Source of the DNA: Pseudomonas viridiflava
GTDB lineage: Bacteria > Pseudomonadota > Gammaproteobacteria > Pseudomonadales > Pseudomonadaceae
Assembly: GCF_900580675.1 (NCBI RefSeq)
Contig: NZ_UTBG01000185.1
Span: 1 to 64,000, forward strand
Direction of reading: 5' to 3'
DNA length: 64,000 nt
Every line of letters begins with the position of its first letter. Position 1 is the first letter of the stretch. The position numbers and the translations under genes were made by a program. The notes under the pieces are model-generated. The model was not told the DNA's origin. It did not search any database and worked only from the letters and a program-made list of their open reading frames with translations. Below are positions 24,853 through 33,714 of the stretch, piece after piece.

Positions 24853-25926
24853 ATGGCGGATACGCGTCGTTGGGTGTGGCTTGGCGGGATTGTCCTGCTG
24901 TGCGTGTTTGTGTTCTTGCTGCATTCGATCCTGACGCCGTTCCTGGTCGCGCTGCTGCTCGCCTATCTGTTCGATCCCGTGGTGGATCGCCTGGAGAAAG
25001 CCGGCCTGTCGCGAACCCTGGGCGTGGTGGCGGTGTTTGCCTTGTTCACGTTGATCATTACGGCGCTGGTGCTGGTGCTGGTGCCGATGCTGGCCAAGCA
25101 ACTGTTCCGCCTGTATGAGCTGGCGCCGCAAATGCTCGACTGGCTGCAGCACACGGCAATGCCGTGGGCCCAGGCCAAGCTGGGGCTGGCGGATGGCTTC
25201 TGGAAATTCGACAAGGTCAAGGCCGCGATCAGCGAGCATATGGGCCAGACCACCGATATCGTCGGTGTGGTGCTCAGCCAGGCCACAGCCTCCAGCCTCG
25301 CGTTGATCGGCTGGCTGACCAACCTGGTGCTGATCCCGGTGGTGGCGTTCTACCTGCTGCGTGACTGGGACGTGATGATGGCCAAGATCCGCAGCCTGCT
25401 GCCGCGTGATCGTGAGGAACGCATCGTCTCGCTGGCCCACGAGTGCCATGAGGTCCTCGGGGCTTTCGTGCGTGGCCAATTGCTGGTGATGCTGGCGCTG
25501 GGTGTCATCTATGCCGCAGGGCTGATGGCTATCGGCCTGGAGCTGGGCCTGTTGATCGGCTTGATCGCCGGCCTCGCGGCTATCGTGCCGTACATGGGTT
25601 TCGTGATCGGCATCGGCGCGGCGTTGGTCGCGGGGTTGTTCCAGTTTGGCGGTGACCTCTACCCGATGCTCGGGATTGTCGCGGTGTTCATGGTCGGCCA
25701 AGCCCTTGAAGGCATGGTGCTCACGCCGTTGCTGGTAGGCGACCGGATTGGCCTGCACCCGGTGGCGGTGATCTTTGCGATCCTGGCGGGCGGTGAGCTG
25801 TTTGGCTTTACCGGCATCCTGCTGGCGCTGCCGGTGGCGGCGGTGATCATGGTGCTGGTGCGCCATGTGCATGATCTGTACAAGGATTCGGATGTGTACA
25901 CCGGGGTTGAAGACCCCGATTTGTAA
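24853..25926 (+). CDS. AI-2E/PerM family membrane protein
   Basis: A 357-residue protein with eight predicted transmembrane helices arranged as in the PerM/YdgG/TqsA family: two N-terminal helices, a large amphipathic middle (residues 95-160) and a C-terminal cluster with GLIAGLAAIVPYMGFVIG and the terminal GELFGFTGILLALPVAAVI. Members export small molecules such as autoinducer-2 or act as sodium/proton antiporters; the substrate here is open. The ATG at 24853 has GGAG 6 bases upstream, preferred over 24841. A terminator follows. Confidence 0.85.
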   Translation: MADTRRWVWLGGIVLLCVFVFLLHSILTPFLVALLLAYLFDPVVDRLEKAGLSRTLGVVAVFALFTLIITALVLVLVPMLAKQLFRLYELAPQMLDWLQHTAMPWAQAKLGLADGFWKFDKVKAAISEHMGQTTDIVGVVLSQATASSLALIGWLTNLVLIPVVAFYLLRDWDVMMAKIRSLLPRDREERIVSLAHECHEVLGAFVRGQLLVMLALGVIYAAGLMAIGLELGLLIGLIAGLAAIVPYMGFVIGIGAALVAGLFQFGGDLYPMLGIVAVFMVGQALEGMVLTPLLVGDRIGLHPVAVIFAILAGGELFGFTGILLALPVAAVIMVLVRHVHDLYKDSDVYTGVEDPDL

Positions 25927-25938
25927 TCGGTTCATCAC

Positions 25939-25960
25939 AAACCCGGCCCAGGCCGGGTTT
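25939..25960. terminator. Rho-independent terminator after the PerM-type gene
   Basis: AAACCCGGCC and GGCCGGGTTT form a perfect 10-base stem around CA, followed by GTTGTTTCT. It separates this operon from hda. Confidence 0.85.
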
Positions 25961-26099
25961 GTTGTTTCTGGGCGCGGGTGTCAAACAATTTGCGCAAATC
26001 CGGCAAGTTAACGCAAACCTTTGATTTTGCTTGTGGTCTGCTGCATTGTGCGCCCGGCGTCACGGGTATAAACTTTGCAAACTTTACACAGAGGCCACT

Positions 26100-26120
26100 A
26101 ACGGTTCGTTTAGAGCCGTT
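26100..26120 (+). promoter_or_regulatory. Hairpin directly upstream of the hda start codon
   Basis: AACGGTTC (26100-26107) pairs with GAGCCGTT (26113-26120), an 8-base stem with one G-U pair and a 5-base loop, ending 8 bases before the ATG. No Shine-Dalgarno sequence is visible between the hairpin and the ATG, so the structure may limit hda translation. Confidence 0.45.
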
Positions 26121-26128
26121 CAGTCAGC

Positions 26129-26833
26129 ATGAAACCGATTCAGCTGCCCTTAGGTGTGCGTCTGCGTGATGACGCTACCTTTATCAACTACTACCCAGGC
26201 GCCAATGCCGCTGCACTCGGCTATGTCGAGCGGCTTTGCGAAGCCGACGCCGGGTGGACCGAAAGCCTGATCTATCTATGGGGCAAGCACGGCGTAGGGC
26301 GTACTCACCTGTTGCAGGCCGCGTGCCTGCGTTTCGAGCAGATGGGCGAACCGGCGGTTTACCTGCCGTTGGCTGAGTTGATGGATCGCGGTATCGGCAT
26401 CTTCGACCACCTTGAGCAATATGAGCTGGTATGCCTGGATGACCTTCAGGCGATCGCCGGCAAGGCGGATTGGGAAGAGGCGCTGTTTCACCTGTTCAAC
26501 CGCCTGCGTGACAGCGGTCGCCGCTTGCTGATTGCAGCGTCCACTTCGCCACGTGAATTGCCGGTCAAGCTGGCTGACCTCAAATCGCGCCTGACCCTGG
26601 CACTTATCTTCCAGATGCGGCCCTTGTCCGACGAAGACAAATTGCGTGCCCTGCAATTGCGCGCGTCGCGTCGCGGCCTGCACCTTACCGACGAGGTGGG
26701 GCACTTTATCCTCACCCGTGGCACCCGCAGCATGAGCGCGTTGTTCGATTTACTTGAGCAGCTCGATCAGGCGTCTTTGCAAGCGCAACGAAAATTGACG
26801 ATCCCTTTCTTGAAAGAGACGTTGGGTTGGTAA
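26129..26833 (+). CDS. hda: DnaA regulatory inactivator Hda
   Basis: A 234-residue AAA+ protein homologous to the ATPase part of DnaA. It begins MKPIQLPLGVRLRDDATFINYYPGANAAALGYV; the first residues (QLPL) form the clamp-binding motif by which Hda attaches to DnaN. The P-loop is GKHGVGRTHL and Walker B is LVCLDDLQAI. With the sliding clamp it stimulates ATP hydrolysis by DnaA and prevents re-initiation. It is monocistronic after a terminator, with a hairpin and no clear ribosome site before the ATG. Confidence 0.95.
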   Translation: MKPIQLPLGVRLRDDATFINYYPGANAAALGYVERLCEADAGWTESLIYLWGKHGVGRTHLLQAACLRFEQMGEPAVYLPLAELMDRGIGIFDHLEQYELVCLDDLQAIAGKADWEEALFHLFNRLRDSGRRLLIAASTSPRELPVKLADLKSRLTLALIFQMRPLSDEDKLRALQLRASRRGLHLTDEVGHFILTRGTRSMSALFDLLEQLDQASLQAQRKLTIPFLKETLGW

Positions 26834-27042
26834 CCTGTTGAATCTGTGGGACTCGGCAGATTACAGGCGTCAGAAAACCTGCGTTTGAGCCAGCCTGGCT
26901 ACGCATTTGAAGCTAAAAATGGAATTACGGCTTAGATGTCATAGTCCAATCGCGAAGTCACATAGGTCACGATTGAATTTGCAAATCGATGTGATAGTGG
27001 GCATAGTCTCGACTTCTTTACATACCAGCCACGGTCGTGCCC

Positions 27043-27672
27043 ATGCTAAATCGCTTCGCACCCCTCGTGCCTCTCGCACTCGTTACCCTGTTGTTTGGTT
27101 GCGCCTCCCACCCTCAACAGGTGGCAGAACAGCAAAAACCACAGGTTCAGAATCAGGCAAAATTCGTTGCGGCGCAGTCTTCCACTGTTTATGAGGAAGA
27201 AGTTGCAACCGAGAAAGAACTCGCCAACTTCGGTGGCAACAAGCCTTACCAGCTTCCCGTTCTGGCCGACAGCATCCTCGAACGCGGCATGTCCCTGATC
27301 GGTACCCGCTACCGTTTCGGCGGTACCTCTGAAGCCGGTTTCGACTGCAGCGGTTTCATCGGCTACCTGTTTCGTGAAGAAGCCGGCATGAACCTGCCAC
27401 GCTCCACCCGCGAAATGATCAACGTGAATGCACCGTTGGTCGCACGCAACAACCTCAAGCCCGGTGATCTGCTTTTCTTCAGTACAGCTGGCCGCGGTCG
27501 CGTCAGCCATGCCGGTATCTACCTGGGTGATAACCAGTTTATCCACTCCAGCAGCCGTCGCAGTGGCGGTGTTCGAGTCGACAACCTGGGTGACAGCTAC
27601 TGGAGCAAAACCTTCATCGAAGCCAAGCGCGCACTCGCCATGGCCCCGACTACGGTTACCGCTAGCAAGTAA
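27043..27672 (+). CDS. NlpC/P60 (C40) peptidoglycan endopeptidase lipoprotein, first copy
   Basis: A 209-residue lipoprotein with lipobox LLFGC (cysteine about 20), a linker rich in Q and K, then an NlpC/P60 domain from about residue 75. The catalytic cysteine is in FDCSGFIGYLF, the histidine in SHAGIYLGDNQFIHS. Such enzymes cut D-Glu-mDAP bonds in cell-wall stem peptides. The ATG at 27043 is chosen over GTG at 27037. A homologous gene follows at 27817, so this is a tandem paralogue pair. Confidence 0.9.
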   Translation: MLNRFAPLVPLALVTLLFGCASHPQQVAEQQKPQVQNQAKFVAAQSSTVYEEEVATEKELANFGGNKPYQLPVLADSILERGMSLIGTRYRFGGTSEAGFDCSGFIGYLFREEAGMNLPRSTREMINVNAPLVARNNLKPGDLLFFSTAGRGRVSHAGIYLGDNQFIHSSSRRSGGVRVDNLGDSYWSKTFIEAKRALAMAPTTVTASK

Positions 27673-27816
27673 ACTTAAAGTGATACTTGAAGTTTGACGT
27701 GTAAGCGCTAGAATCCCTGGACATTGTTGTAATCCGTTCGCGCGAGCTTTGCTTGCGCGTTCTGGTTTTCAGCGTTCGGCAGCGAAAGCCGCATCCAGAC
27801 CAGGATTGTTCTGCAC

Positions 27817-28356
27817 ATGTCGACCTCGGCCCGCCTGATTTTTATCCTTTGCGCCGCGCTGCTCAGCGCCTGCGCAAGTCGTCCACCGCCGCCCGCGCCT
27901 GTCGCGGTCAAGCCTAAGCCGGTGTTCAACTACACGACACAGAATTTTTCGCCTGCTGCCGAAGACGTGCTCTTCCGCGCGCTGGGCCTGGTCGGCACGC
28001 CTTACCGTTGGGGCGGCAACACGCCGGACTCGGGGTTTGATTGCAGCGGCCTGATCGGCTTTGTGTTCCGTGACGCTGCGGGGATTTCCCTGCCGCGTAC
28101 CACGCGTGAGTTGATCGTGATGCGCGCCCAGGACGTCAGTGAGCAAAACCTGCAAACCGGTGACCTGTTGTTCTTCGCCACGGGTGGCGGCTCGCAGGTC
28201 AGCCACGCCGGGATCTACGTGGGTGAAGGCCGCTTTGTCCATGCGCCGCAAACCGGCGGTACGGTGAAGCTGGATACCTTGTCCAAGGCGTATTGGCAGA
28301 ATGCTTACCTGAGCGCCAAACGCGTGCTGCCAGCAAACCTGGCGCGCAATCCTTAA
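27817..28356 (+). CDS. NlpC/P60 (C40) peptidoglycan endopeptidase lipoprotein, second copy
   Basis: A 179-residue lipoprotein: lipobox LLSAC (cysteine about 19), a proline-rich linker (RPPPPAPVAVKPKPVF), then the C40 domain with YRWGGNTPDSGFDCSGLIGFVF and SHAGIYVGEGRFVHAP. It shares the domain order of the preceding gene but has a shorter linker. A GC-rich hairpin (27739-27759) lies between the two and may attenuate read-through. A REPIN follows the stop. Confidence 0.9.
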   Translation: MSTSARLIFILCAALLSACASRPPPPAPVAVKPKPVFNYTTQNFSPAAEDVLFRALGLVGTPYRWGGNTPDSGFDCSGLIGFVFRDAAGISLPRTTRELIVMRAQDVSEQNLQTGDLLFFATGGGSQVSHAGIYVGEGRFVHAPQTGGTVKLDTLSKAYWQNAYLSAKRVLPANLARNP

Positions 28357-28370
28357 GCCAAATACAGATC

Positions 28371-28467
28371 CAAATGTGGGAGCGGGCTTGCTCGCGAATG
28401 CGGTAGTTCAGTCAACAATGTATCGACTGACACTCCGCTTTCGCGAGCAAGCCCGCTCCCACATTTG
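28371..28467. repeat. REPIN after the second NlpC/P60 gene
   Basis: CAAATGTGGGAGCGGGCTTG then CTCGCGAA (28371-28398) is matched by its exact inverse at 28440-28467, with a 41-base centre. This is the 'CGGGCTTGCTCGCGAA' type, the same as the target disrupted by the IS110 element at 60163/61404. Confidence 0.9.
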
Positions 28468-28491
28468 TTTTTGTGGCGGTCCCAGGATTGA

Positions 28492-29805
28492 TTATTTAGC
28501 TGCCGACACCCGCCACACCTTATTCCCCACATCATCCGCCACCAGCAAATCCCCTTGCTGATCAATCACCACGCCCACCGGCCGGCCCATGGCTTTCTCG
28601 TCTTTATCGAGGAACCCGGTCAGCACATCCAGCGGTTGCCCTTTAGGCTGCCCACCTTCGAACGGTACAAAAATCACCTTGTAACCGCTGTGCGGTTTGC
28701 GGTTCCACGAGCCATGCTGGCCGATAAACGCGCCGTTGGTGAATGGCGCCGGGAGTTTGCTGCCCTCGGCAAACGTCAGCCCGAGGGATGCCGTGTGCGG
28801 GCCCACTGCATAGTCCGGCGCGATGGCCTTGGCCACCAGGTCCAGGTTCTGCGGGCTGACGCGCACGTCCACATGCTGGCCGTAATAGCTGAAGGGCCAG
28901 CCGTAGAACGCGCCATCCTTGACCGAGGTGATGTAGTCGGGCACCAAGTCACTGCCGATTTCATCGCGCTCGTTCACTGCGGTCCACAGCTTGCCGCTTT
29001 GTGGTTCCCAGGCCATGCCGTTGGGGTTGCGCAGGCCTGATGCGAAAATGCGGTGCTCGCCGCTTGCGCGGTCCACTTCCCAGATAGCCGCCCGGCCCTG
29101 TTCCGCTTCAAGGCCGTTTTCGCCGACGTTGCTGTTGGAGCCGACGCTCACGTACAGCTTGCTGCCGTCCTTGCTGGCGACCACGTTCTTGGTCCAGTGG
29201 TGGTTGAGGCTGCCCCCCGGCAGGTCGACGACTTTAGTGCCTGCTTGCTTGATCGCCGTGTCACCCGGCTGATAGGGAAAGCGCAGCAGCTTGTCCGAGT
29301 CGGCCACGTACAGGTCGTTACCGACCAGCGTCATGCCGAACGGCGAATTGAGGTTTTCCAGGAACACCGTGCGTGTCTCGGCAACGCCGTCATGGTCGGC
29401 ATCGCGCAGCAGGGTGATGCGGTTCGGGCTCGGCACACCGGCACCGGCGCGGCCCATGACCTTCTCCATGACCCAGCCACGAATGCCCTTGGAGTCGTCC
29501 GGTTTGGGCGGTGCGTTGGTTTCCGCCACCAGCACATCGCCGTTGGGCAGCACATACAGCCAGCGCGGGTGATCCAGGCCCTCCGCGAACGCCGCCACTT
29601 GGGTGCCCGCGGCGGCCGTCGGCTTGGCGCCGTCGGGCCAGCCGATGGCCGGGGCGATATTTACGGTGGGGATCAGGGTCTTGTTCGGCTCCGGCAATTG
29701 CGGCGAAGGCCCGGTGCCATCAGCTACCTGCAGGGTAGAGCTTTCGCCGCAGGCGGCGAGGGTGCCGGCGAGCATGACGAGTAGGGCGAGTCTGGTTTTA
29801 TGCAT
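28492..29805 (-). CDS. PQQ-dependent sugar (sorbosone/glucose) dehydrogenase-like lipoprotein
   Basis: A 437-residue lipoprotein with lipobox LAAC (cysteine about 19) and a six-bladed beta-propeller like soluble glucose/L-sorbosone dehydrogenases: FAEGLDHPRWLYVLPNGDVLVAET, LRNPNGMAWEP, NERDEIG, and IGQHGSWNRKPHSGYKVIFV near the end. AAGGAG precedes the ATG. Family members oxidise aldoses using PQQ in the periplasm. No redox partner is adjacent, so the electron acceptor and true substrate are uncertain. It diverges from the B12 riboswitch. Confidence 0.8.
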   Translation of the reverse strand: MHKTRLALLVMLAGTLAACGESSTLQVADGTGPSPQLPEPNKTLIPTVNIAPAIGWPDGAKPTAAAGTQVAAFAEGLDHPRWLYVLPNGDVLVAETNAPPKPDDSKGIRGWVMEKVMGRAGAGVPSPNRITLLRDADHDGVAETRTVFLENLNSPFGMTLVGNDLYVADSDKLLRFPYQPGDTAIKQAGTKVVDLPGGSLNHHWTKNVVASKDGSKLYVSVGSNSNVGENGLEAEQGRAAIWEVDRASGEHRIFASGLRNPNGMAWEPQSGKLWTAVNERDEIGSDLVPDYITSVKDGAFYGWPFSYYGQHVDVRVSPQNLDLVAKAIAPDYAVGPHTASLGLTFAEGSKLPAPFTNGAFIGQHGSWNRKPHSGYKVIFVPFEGGQPKGQPLDVLTGFLDKDEKAMGRPVGVVIDQQGDLLVADDVGNKVWRVSAAK

Positions 29806-29914
29806 GGTGTTCTCCTTGATACCTGTAAGGGTAGAGGAGGGCGGCGGTGCGATGGTTCAAGTCCAGGGCCAGCTTTAATTGACGCTCCACCCCCAACCCA
29901 CTAACCTTCGCGGC

Positions 29915-30141
29915 TTGTTCCAGGTGCTCTGTGACCCAAGGGTCGACAGAGTGAAACAGGGAAGCCGGTGAGTGAGCGCACTTGTACACAGTGCTGCCGC
30001 GATTCCGGCGCTGCCCCCGCAACGGTAAATGAGTCAAGACGGTGCCTTTTGCCACTGTATCCAGGTGATATGGGAAGGCGCGCCGTCGGCCTGCTTGCGC
30101 TACACAAGCAAGCGCCACTCATGAGTCCGGAGACCGGCCTG
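29915..30141 (+). promoter_or_regulatory. Cobalamin (B12) riboswitch controlling the cob operon
   Basis: All conserved blocks of the AdoCbl aptamer are present in order: GAAACAGGGAAGCCGGTG at 29952, GCTGCCCCCGCAACGGTAA at 30010, GCCACTG...GGGAAGGC at 30051-30079 (the B12 box region) and GAGTCCGGAGACCGGCCT at 30123. It lies in the 430-base gap upstream of cobO, in sense orientation, so the entire operon should be repressed when adenosylcobalamin is abundant. Confidence 0.93.
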
Positions 30142-30150
30142 GTTCATCCA

Positions 30151-30190
30151 ACAGCATCACGGTGGGCGATGCTTGGCTGTCTGTTTTTTC
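30151..30190 (+). terminator. Candidate terminator / expression platform of the B12 riboswitch
   Basis: ACAGCATC (30151-30158) can pair with GATGC (30168-30172) and, across a small bulge, GCTGT (30176-30180). It is followed by CTGTTTTTTCTTTTT. This has the form of an intrinsic terminator between the aptamer and cobO. Confidence 0.5.
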
Positions 30191-30235
30191 TTTTTCCTGC
30201 CCGCCGTTTTTGTCCAGCCCCAACGGAAAGCTGCC

Positions 30236-30847
30236 ATGACTGATTCCCCCGACCGCGACGAACGCCACCTGGCGCGCATGCTGCGCAAAAAAGCCGTGAT
30301 CGACGAGCGTATCGCCAACTCCCCGAACGAATGCGGCCTGTTGCTGGTGCTGACCGGCAACGGCAAAGGCAAGAGCAGCTCGGCGTTCGGCATGCTTGCC
30401 CGGGCCATGGGCCACGGCATGCAATGCGGCGTGGTGCAGTTCATCAAGGGGCGTCACAGCACCGGCGAGGAACTTTTTTTTCGCCGCTTCCCCGAGCAAG
30501 TGCGTTTTCACGTGATGGGTGAAGGCTTTACCTGGGAAACCCAGGACCGCCAGCGCGACATCGCCGCTGCCGAAGCCGCCTGGGCGGTATCGCGTGAATT
30601 GCTGCAAGACCCGTCCATTGGCCTGGTCGTTCTTGACGAGTTGAACATCGCCCTCAAGCACGGCTACCTCGACCTGGACCAGGTGCTCAGCGACCTGCAA
30701 GCCCGCCCGCCGATGCAGCACGTGGTGGTCACCGGCCGTGGCGCCAAGCCTGAGTTGATCGAAATGGGCGACACCGTGACCGAAATGGGCATGCTCAAGC
30801 ACGCGTTCCAGGCCGGTATCAAGGCACAGAAGGGCGTCGAACTTTGA
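30236..30847 (+). CDS. cobO: Cob(I)yrinic acid a,c-diamide adenosyltransferase
   Basis: A 203-residue CobA/CobO-type enzyme with P-loop GNGKGKSSSAFG at about residues 39-50 (the reversed-orientation P-loop of this family) and conserved VVLDELNIALKHGYLDLDQVL and VVVTGRGAKPELIE. It adenosylates the cobalt of the corrin ring with ATP. GGAAAG precedes the ATG at 30236. First gene of the riboswitch-controlled operon. Its stop overlaps the TTG start of cobB. Confidence 0.95.
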   Translation: MTDSPDRDERHLARMLRKKAVIDERIANSPNECGLLLVLTGNGKGKSSSAFGMLARAMGHGMQCGVVQFIKGRHSTGEELFFRRFPEQVRFHVMGEGFTWETQDRQRDIAAAEAAWAVSRELLQDPSIGLVVLDELNIALKHGYLDLDQVLSDLQARPPMQHVVVTGRGAKPELIEMGDTVTEMGMLKHAFQAGIKAQKGVEL

Positions 30848-32166
30848 ATCAGCCCCGTCATTGCCCGGCCGTATTGATCGCCGCACCGGCGTCCGGCCAG
30901 GGCAAAACCACCGTCACCGCCGCGCTCGCCCGTTTGCACCGCAACCTGGGGCGCAAGGTGCGCGTGTTCAAATGCGGCCCGGACTTCCTGGACCCGATGA
31001 TTCACGAGCGCGCCAGCGGTGCGCCGGTGTATCAGTTGGACATGTGGATGGTCGGCGAGCAGGAAAGTCGCCGCCTGCTGTGGGAAGCAGCGGGGGAGGC
31101 CGACCTGATCCTGATCGAAGGCGTGATGGGCCTGTTCGACGGCACGCCTTCGAGTGCGGACCTGGCGCGGCACTTCGGCGTACCGGTGCTCGGTGTGATC
31201 GACGGCACCGCCATGGCCCAGACCTTCGGTGCCCTGGCGCTTGGTCTCGCGCGTTATCAGCCCGACCTGCCGTTTGCCGGCGTGCTGGCCAACCGCGTCG
31301 GCACCCTGCGCCATGCGCAACTGCTGGAAGGCAGCCTGACCGAAGGCCTGCGCTGGTACGGCGCGTTATCCCGCGAAACCGGGATCGAACTGCCCAGCCG
31401 CCACCTCGGCCTGGTGCAAGCCAGCGAACTGAACGATCTCGACGTGCGCCTCGACGCCGCCGCCCAGGCCTTGGGCAGCAGCTGTGAAGTCGCGGTGCCG
31501 CCACCGGTGACCTTCGCCGCGCCTGAAGTGATCGAGGCCGAACCGTTGCTCGCCGGTGTGCGTATCGCCGTGGCCCGTGACGAAGCGTTCGCCTTCACCT
31601 ATGGCGCCAGCCTCGACCTGTTGCGGGCGATGGGCGCCGAGCTGTGCTTCTTTTCGCCGATCCACGACCGCGAATTGCCTGACGCCGACAGCCTGTATCT
31701 GCCCGGCGGCTACCCGGAACTGCACCACCAGGCGCTGTCGGAAAACACCTCGATGCTCGCCGCCATCCGCGCGCATCACGCGGCCGGCAAACCCTTGCTC
31801 GCCGAATGCGGCGGCATGCTTTACCTGCTCGATTCGCTGACCGATGTCGACGGCAAACGTGCCGAACTGGTCGGCCTGCTGCAGGGCGATGCGGTGATGC
31901 AAAAGAAACTCGCGGCCCTGGCCCTGCAAAGCGTCGAGCTGCCGGAAGGCGTCTTGCGCGGGCACACCTATCACCATTCCCTGACCAGCACCGAGTGGCT
32001 GCCGATCGCCCGTGGCCTTAGCCCGAATGGCGGGCGCGGTGCCGAGGCGGTGTACCGCCAGGGGCGGATGACGGCGTCTTACGTGCACTTTTATTTTCCG
32101 TCCAACCCCCGGGCGATTGCCGCGCTGTTTGCGCCCGACCTTGAGCAAACCCTGCACCATGAGTGA
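30844..32166 (+). CDS. cobB: Cobyrinic acid a,c-diamide synthase
   Basis: A 440-residue two-domain enzyme: N-terminal synthetase with P-loop IAAPASGQGKTTV, and C-terminal glutaminase with the nucleophile in LLAECGGMLYL and a histidine in GHTYHHS. It amidates the a and c side chains of (hydrogeno)byrinic acid using glutamine and ATP. The only start giving the family N-terminus (MNQPRHCPAVLIAAPASG) is TTG at 30844, which overlaps the cobO stop (TTGA). This is a coupled, non-ATG start. Confidence 0.93.
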   Translation: MNQPRHCPAVLIAAPASGQGKTTVTAALARLHRNLGRKVRVFKCGPDFLDPMIHERASGAPVYQLDMWMVGEQESRRLLWEAAGEADLILIEGVMGLFDGTPSSADLARHFGVPVLGVIDGTAMAQTFGALALGLARYQPDLPFAGVLANRVGTLRHAQLLEGSLTEGLRWYGALSRETGIELPSRHLGLVQASELNDLDVRLDAAAQALGSSCEVAVPPPVTFAAPEVIEAEPLLAGVRIAVARDEAFAFTYGASLDLLRAMGAELCFFSPIHDRELPDADSLYLPGGYPELHHQALSENTSMLAAIRAHHAAGKPLLAECGGMLYLLDSLTDVDGKRAELVGLLQGDAVMQKKLAALALQSVELPEGVLRGHTYHHSLTSTEWLPIARGLSPNGGRGAEAVYRQGRMTASYVHFYFPSNPRAIAALFAPDLEQTLHHE

Positions 32167-32809
32167 CAACGCTTTCCCCCAGGCCGACCGCGACGCCGTG
32201 TACCGCGCCATCGCCGAACGCCGCGACATGCGTCACTTCAGCGGCGGCAACGTCGCCCCAGAGTTGCTGCACCGCGTGCTCCGGGCCGCGCACCAGGCAC
32301 CCAGCGTCGGCCTGATGCAACCGTGGCGGTTTATCCGTATCAGCGACCGCGCGTTGCGTGGGCAGATTCAGCAATTGGTGGAAGAAGAACGCGTGCGCAC
32401 CGCCGAAGCCTTGGGCGAACGTTCCGATGAGTTCATGAAGCTCAAGGTCGAAGGCATCCACGACTGCGCCGAGGTGCTGGTGGCGGCGCTGATGGACGAC
32501 CGCGAGCGGCACATCTTCGGGCGCCGCACCTTGCCGGAAATGGACATGGCCTCGCTGTCCTGTGCGATCCAGAATCTATGGCTGGCAGCCCGCGTCGAAG
32601 GCCTGGGCATGGGCTGGGTCTCGCTGTTCGAACCCCAGGCGCTGGCCGACCTGCTGGGCTTGCCGCCTGGCGCGAAACCCCTGGCGGTGTTGTGCCTGGG
32701 GCCGGTCGCCGAGTTCTACCCGGCACCGATGTTGCAGCTCGAAGGCTGGACCGAACCGCGGCCGCTGAGTGACATGTTGTATGAGAATGTGTGGGGAGTA
32801 AGTCAATGA
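32159..32809 (+). CDS. bluB: 5,6-dimethylbenzimidazole synthase
   Basis: A 216-residue nitroreductase-fold flavoprotein with the BluB signature RRDMRHF near residue 22, VGLMQPWRFI, and GLGMGWVSLF near 155. BluB splits FMN with oxygen to make the lower ligand DMB, so this strain can make true B12 aerobically. The start overlaps cobB by 8 bases and its stop overlaps cbiB by 4 (ATGA). Confidence 0.93.
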   Translation: MSDNAFPQADRDAVYRAIAERRDMRHFSGGNVAPELLHRVLRAAHQAPSVGLMQPWRFIRISDRALRGQIQQLVEEERVRTAEALGERSDEFMKLKVEGIHDCAEVLVAALMDDRERHIFGRRTLPEMDMASLSCAIQNLWLAARVEGLGMGWVSLFEPQALADLLGLPPGAKPLAVLCLGPVAEFYPAPMLQLEGWTEPRPLSDMLYENVWGVSQ

Positions 32810-33714
32810 GTGTGGCCTTGCTGTGTGTCGCTGCGGTGGCGCTGGATGCGCTGCTGGGTGAGCCCGGGCGCTGGCATCCGCTGGTGGCGTTCGGCAATTT
32901 CGCCGGGCGCATTGAGCAACGTTTCAACACCGGTGGCCGCGGCTGGCGCAGCCATGGCGTCACCGCGTGGGTGATCGCCGTGGTGCCGTTGACCCTGCTC
33001 GCCACCGCCTTGTCGTGGGCGCCCTATATCGGTTGGGTGCTGGAGATCCTCGCGCTGTACCTGGCGCTGGGCATGCGCAGCCTCGGCGAGCACGTGATCC
33101 CGGTGGCCCAGGCGTTGCGCAGCGATGACCTGGACGAAGCGCGCAGACGCGTGAGCTACCTGGTCAGCCGCCAGACCAGCGAACTGGACCGCACCGAAGT
33201 CGCCCGCGCCGCCACCGAATCGGTGCTGGAGAACGGCAGCGATGCGGTGTTCGCGGCGATTTTCTGGTTTGTGGTTGCCGGTGTGCCGGGCGTGGTGCTC
33301 TACCGCCTGAGCAACACACTCGACGCGATGTGGGGTTATCGTAACGAACGCTTCGAACGCTTCGGCTGGGCAGCTGCAAAAATCGACGATGTACTTAACT
33401 ACATTCCTGCACGTCTGGTGGCGTTGACCTACGCCGTACTGGGTAAAACCCGCCTGGCGATCAAATGCTGGCGCACCCAGGGCCCGACCTGGGACAGCCC
33501 CAACGCCGGCCCGGTCATGGCTTCCGGTGCCGGGGCGCTGGGTGTCGAGCTGGGCGGCGCCGCGACCTATCACGGCGAAGTGCACCAGCGCCCGCCACTG
33601 GGCGAAGGCCCGGCGGCGGATGCCGACTCAATCGACCGGGGCTGGCAACTGGTGCAGCGCGGCGTATGGTTGTGGCTGCTGATCCTATGTGCGGGGGCGC
33701 AATTCTATGCTTGA
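32806..33714 (+). CDS. cobD: Adenosylcobinamide-phosphate synthase (CbiB/CobD)
   Basis: A 302-residue membrane protein. It starts MSVALLCVAAVALDALLGEPGRWHPLVAFG, the family hallmark, with about four transmembrane helices and conserved SVLENGSDAVFAAIFW and NDAMWGYRNERF-like text (LDAMWGYRNERFERFGWAAAKIDDVLN). It attaches the aminopropanol phosphate arm to adenosylcobyric acid. Coupled at both ends to neighbours. In P. aeruginosa nomenclature it is cobD; the Salmonella name is cbiB. Confidence 0.93.
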   Translation: MSVALLCVAAVALDALLGEPGRWHPLVAFGNFAGRIEQRFNTGGRGWRSHGVTAWVIAVVPLTLLATALSWAPYIGWVLEILALYLALGMRSLGEHVIPVAQALRSDDLDEARRRVSYLVSRQTSELDRTEVARAATESVLENGSDAVFAAIFWFVVAGVPGVVLYRLSNTLDAMWGYRNERFERFGWAAAKIDDVLNYIPARLVALTYAVLGKTRLAIKCWRTQGPTWDSPNAGPVMASGAGALGVELGGAATYHGEVHQRPPLGEGPAADADSIDRGWQLVQRGVWLWLLILCAGAQFYA

